Below, in pieces: positions 40,325 to 40,932 of a stretch of DNA of 40,932 nucleotides (position 1 is its first letter; every line of letters begins with the position of its first letter). The stretch is from Candidatus Kutchimonas denitrificans (GTDB taxonomy: Bacteria > Gemmatimonadota > Gemmatimonadetes > Palauibacterales > KS3-K002): contig JAACAK010000047.1 of the NCBI GenBank assembly GCA_011774835.1, positions 105,131 to 146,062 of the forward strand, in the 5' to 3' direction. The notes below the pieces were generated by a model. It ran no database searches. It was not told the DNA's origin and was given only the letters and a program-made list of their open reading frames with translations. A program made the translations under genes and the position numbers.

Positions 40325-40412
40325 CTCGTGATCGTTATCGTGCTCGGAGCACACCGCCTCGTGCCGGAGCACGACAACGGCAACGACACCGAATACGAGG
40401 ACGAGGGTCAAG
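40325..40412. repeat. GTGCTC/GAGCAC hairpin island upstream of ctaA
   Basis: The core GTGCTC-G-GAGCAC (40340-40352) is a perfect inverted repeat. The longer word CGTTATCGTGCTC (40333-40345) is complementary, with one mismatch, to GAGCACGACAACG (40367-40379). CTCGTGATCG at the left edge repeats a word in the island at 39401-39570. It lies between vapB and ctaA. Confidence 0.65.
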
Positions 40413-40494
40413 ATCCGTCCGGGCGATTCCCTCGCTCCTCATCTCTCCCCATATTGCCGGGGCCCAACCACCCAACAGGAAGCTGGAGAGAAGG

Positions 40495-40932
40495 ATGGAC
40501 GAGAACCCGTACGCCGATGCCCTGAAGCCTCTCAAGCGATACGCCTGGCTCGCGTTCCTGGCAGCGTTTTTCACCTACGCGCTGATCGTGTTCGGCGGCG
40601 TGGTCCGGATCACCGGATCGGGGATGGGGTGCGGCGACGATTGGCCCCTCTGCAACGGCCAGCTCATCCCGCCCATGGACTTCGAGACGCTGATCGAGTA
40701 CGGTCACCGGTTGGCCGCCCTGCTGGTCAGCGCGCTGGTCTTCGTTGTCGCCGGTTACGGCTTCGTGCATCGCCGGGCCGGCGAATTCGTCCGGCGCCGG
40801 CTGTACGGGCTGGGGCTGATCGCTGTCGTCCTGCTCATCGTCCAGGTGCTGGTCGGCGCGATCACGGTTTGGCTCGAGCTGCCCACGAGCACGGTGGTCC
40901 TGCACCTGGCCCTGGCCTCGCTGCTCCTGGCC
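40495..40932 (+). CDS. ctaA: heme A synthase CtaA/COX15, N-terminal part (runs off the right edge)
   Basis: The first 146 codons of a membrane protein beginning MDENPYADALKPLKRYAWLA; the ATG at 40495 follows GGAGAGAAGG. The first helix contains the family motif GGVVRITGSGMGCGDDWPLC, with the loop Cys pair C46 and C53, then EYGHRL (Glu68, His71) and a later LHLALA His, the heme-ligating and catalytic positions of heme A synthase. The enzyme oxidises the C8 methyl of heme O to a formyl group, making heme A for aa3-type or related cytochrome oxidases. No stop codon is reached by the window end. Confidence 0.93.
   Translation, partial: MDENPYADALKPLKRYAWLAFLAAFFTYALIVFGGVVRITGSGMGCGDDWPLCNGQLIPPMDFETLIEYGHRLAALLVSALVFVVAGYGFVHRRAGEFVRRRLYGLGLIAVVLLIVQVLVGAITVWLELPTSTVVLHLALASLLLA

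Noticed and set aside
1-40932. tRNA, rRNA, CRISPR arrays, insertion sequences, integrases and prophage genes
   Set aside because: I looked for tRNA T-loop words, regularly spaced direct repeats, transposase and recombinase motifs and terminal inverted repeats and saw none that hold up. The tandem repeats present have 7- or 21-bp units and no spacers.

Overview
Overview. The window is a GC-rich bacterial chromosome segment from a Gram-negative organism: it encodes an outer-membrane beta-barrel, lipoproteins, Tat substrates and many periplasmic c-type cytochromes. The gene style (tetraheme cytochromes with repeated MWNH motifs, overlapping start/stop codons, frequent GTG starts) would fit Gemmatimonadota or a neighbouring phylum. 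That placement is an impression; no marker gene here proves it. The start of a heme A synthase gene at the right edge suggests a heme-A-containing oxygen reductase, so aerobic respiration is likely.

Layout. (1) 423-4577, minus strand: a tightly overlapping operon for a membrane-bound group 1 uptake [NiFe]-hydrogenase (small subunit, large subunit, cytochrome b, maturation protease). A 564-base control region with several dyads separates it from hypCDE (5142-7622, plus strand). hypA-hypB-hypF lie convergently on the minus strand (7635-10923), preceded by a ZIP-type metal transporter (11090-11830). (2) 12002-19363, minus strand: a pentaheme cytochrome, a Tat-exported molybdopterin-family protein, a 16-Cys ferredoxin-like subunit, an NrfD-type membrane protein and a tetraheme cytochrome. 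This is the gene order of a Qrc-like quinone-linked complex related to alternative complex III. Two near-identical small tetraheme cytochromes follow, and an intrinsic terminator. (3) 19695-25455, minus strand: a second MWNH tetraheme cytochrome, then an apparent porin-cytochrome conduit made of a nonaheme periplasmic cytochrome, a 516-residue beta-barrel and a nonaheme lipoprotein cytochrome. (4) 25839-40932: ordinary backbone genes (a lipoprotein, a diguanylate cyclase, DUF92, an SLC13 transporter, a CDF transporter, DUF2179, a PF09818 ATPase, queDE, ftsH, an ABC exporter, a VapBC pair and the start of ctaA). Their intergenic gaps hold unusual hairpin-forming short-word repeats.

How it may work together. 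Seven multiheme cytochromes carry 39 CxxCH motifs within 13.5 kb, next to a complete hydrogenase and maturation set. The simplest model is that H2 is oxidised at the periplasmic face and feeds quinone through cytochrome b. The Qrc/ACIII-like complex would then exchange electrons between quinone and periplasmic tetraheme carriers. Those carriers would hand electrons across the outer membrane through the porin-cytochrome conduit to an extracellular acceptor, or the whole chain could run inward from an extracellular donor. Individual family assignments are well supported by motifs. The joined pathway and its direction are inference.
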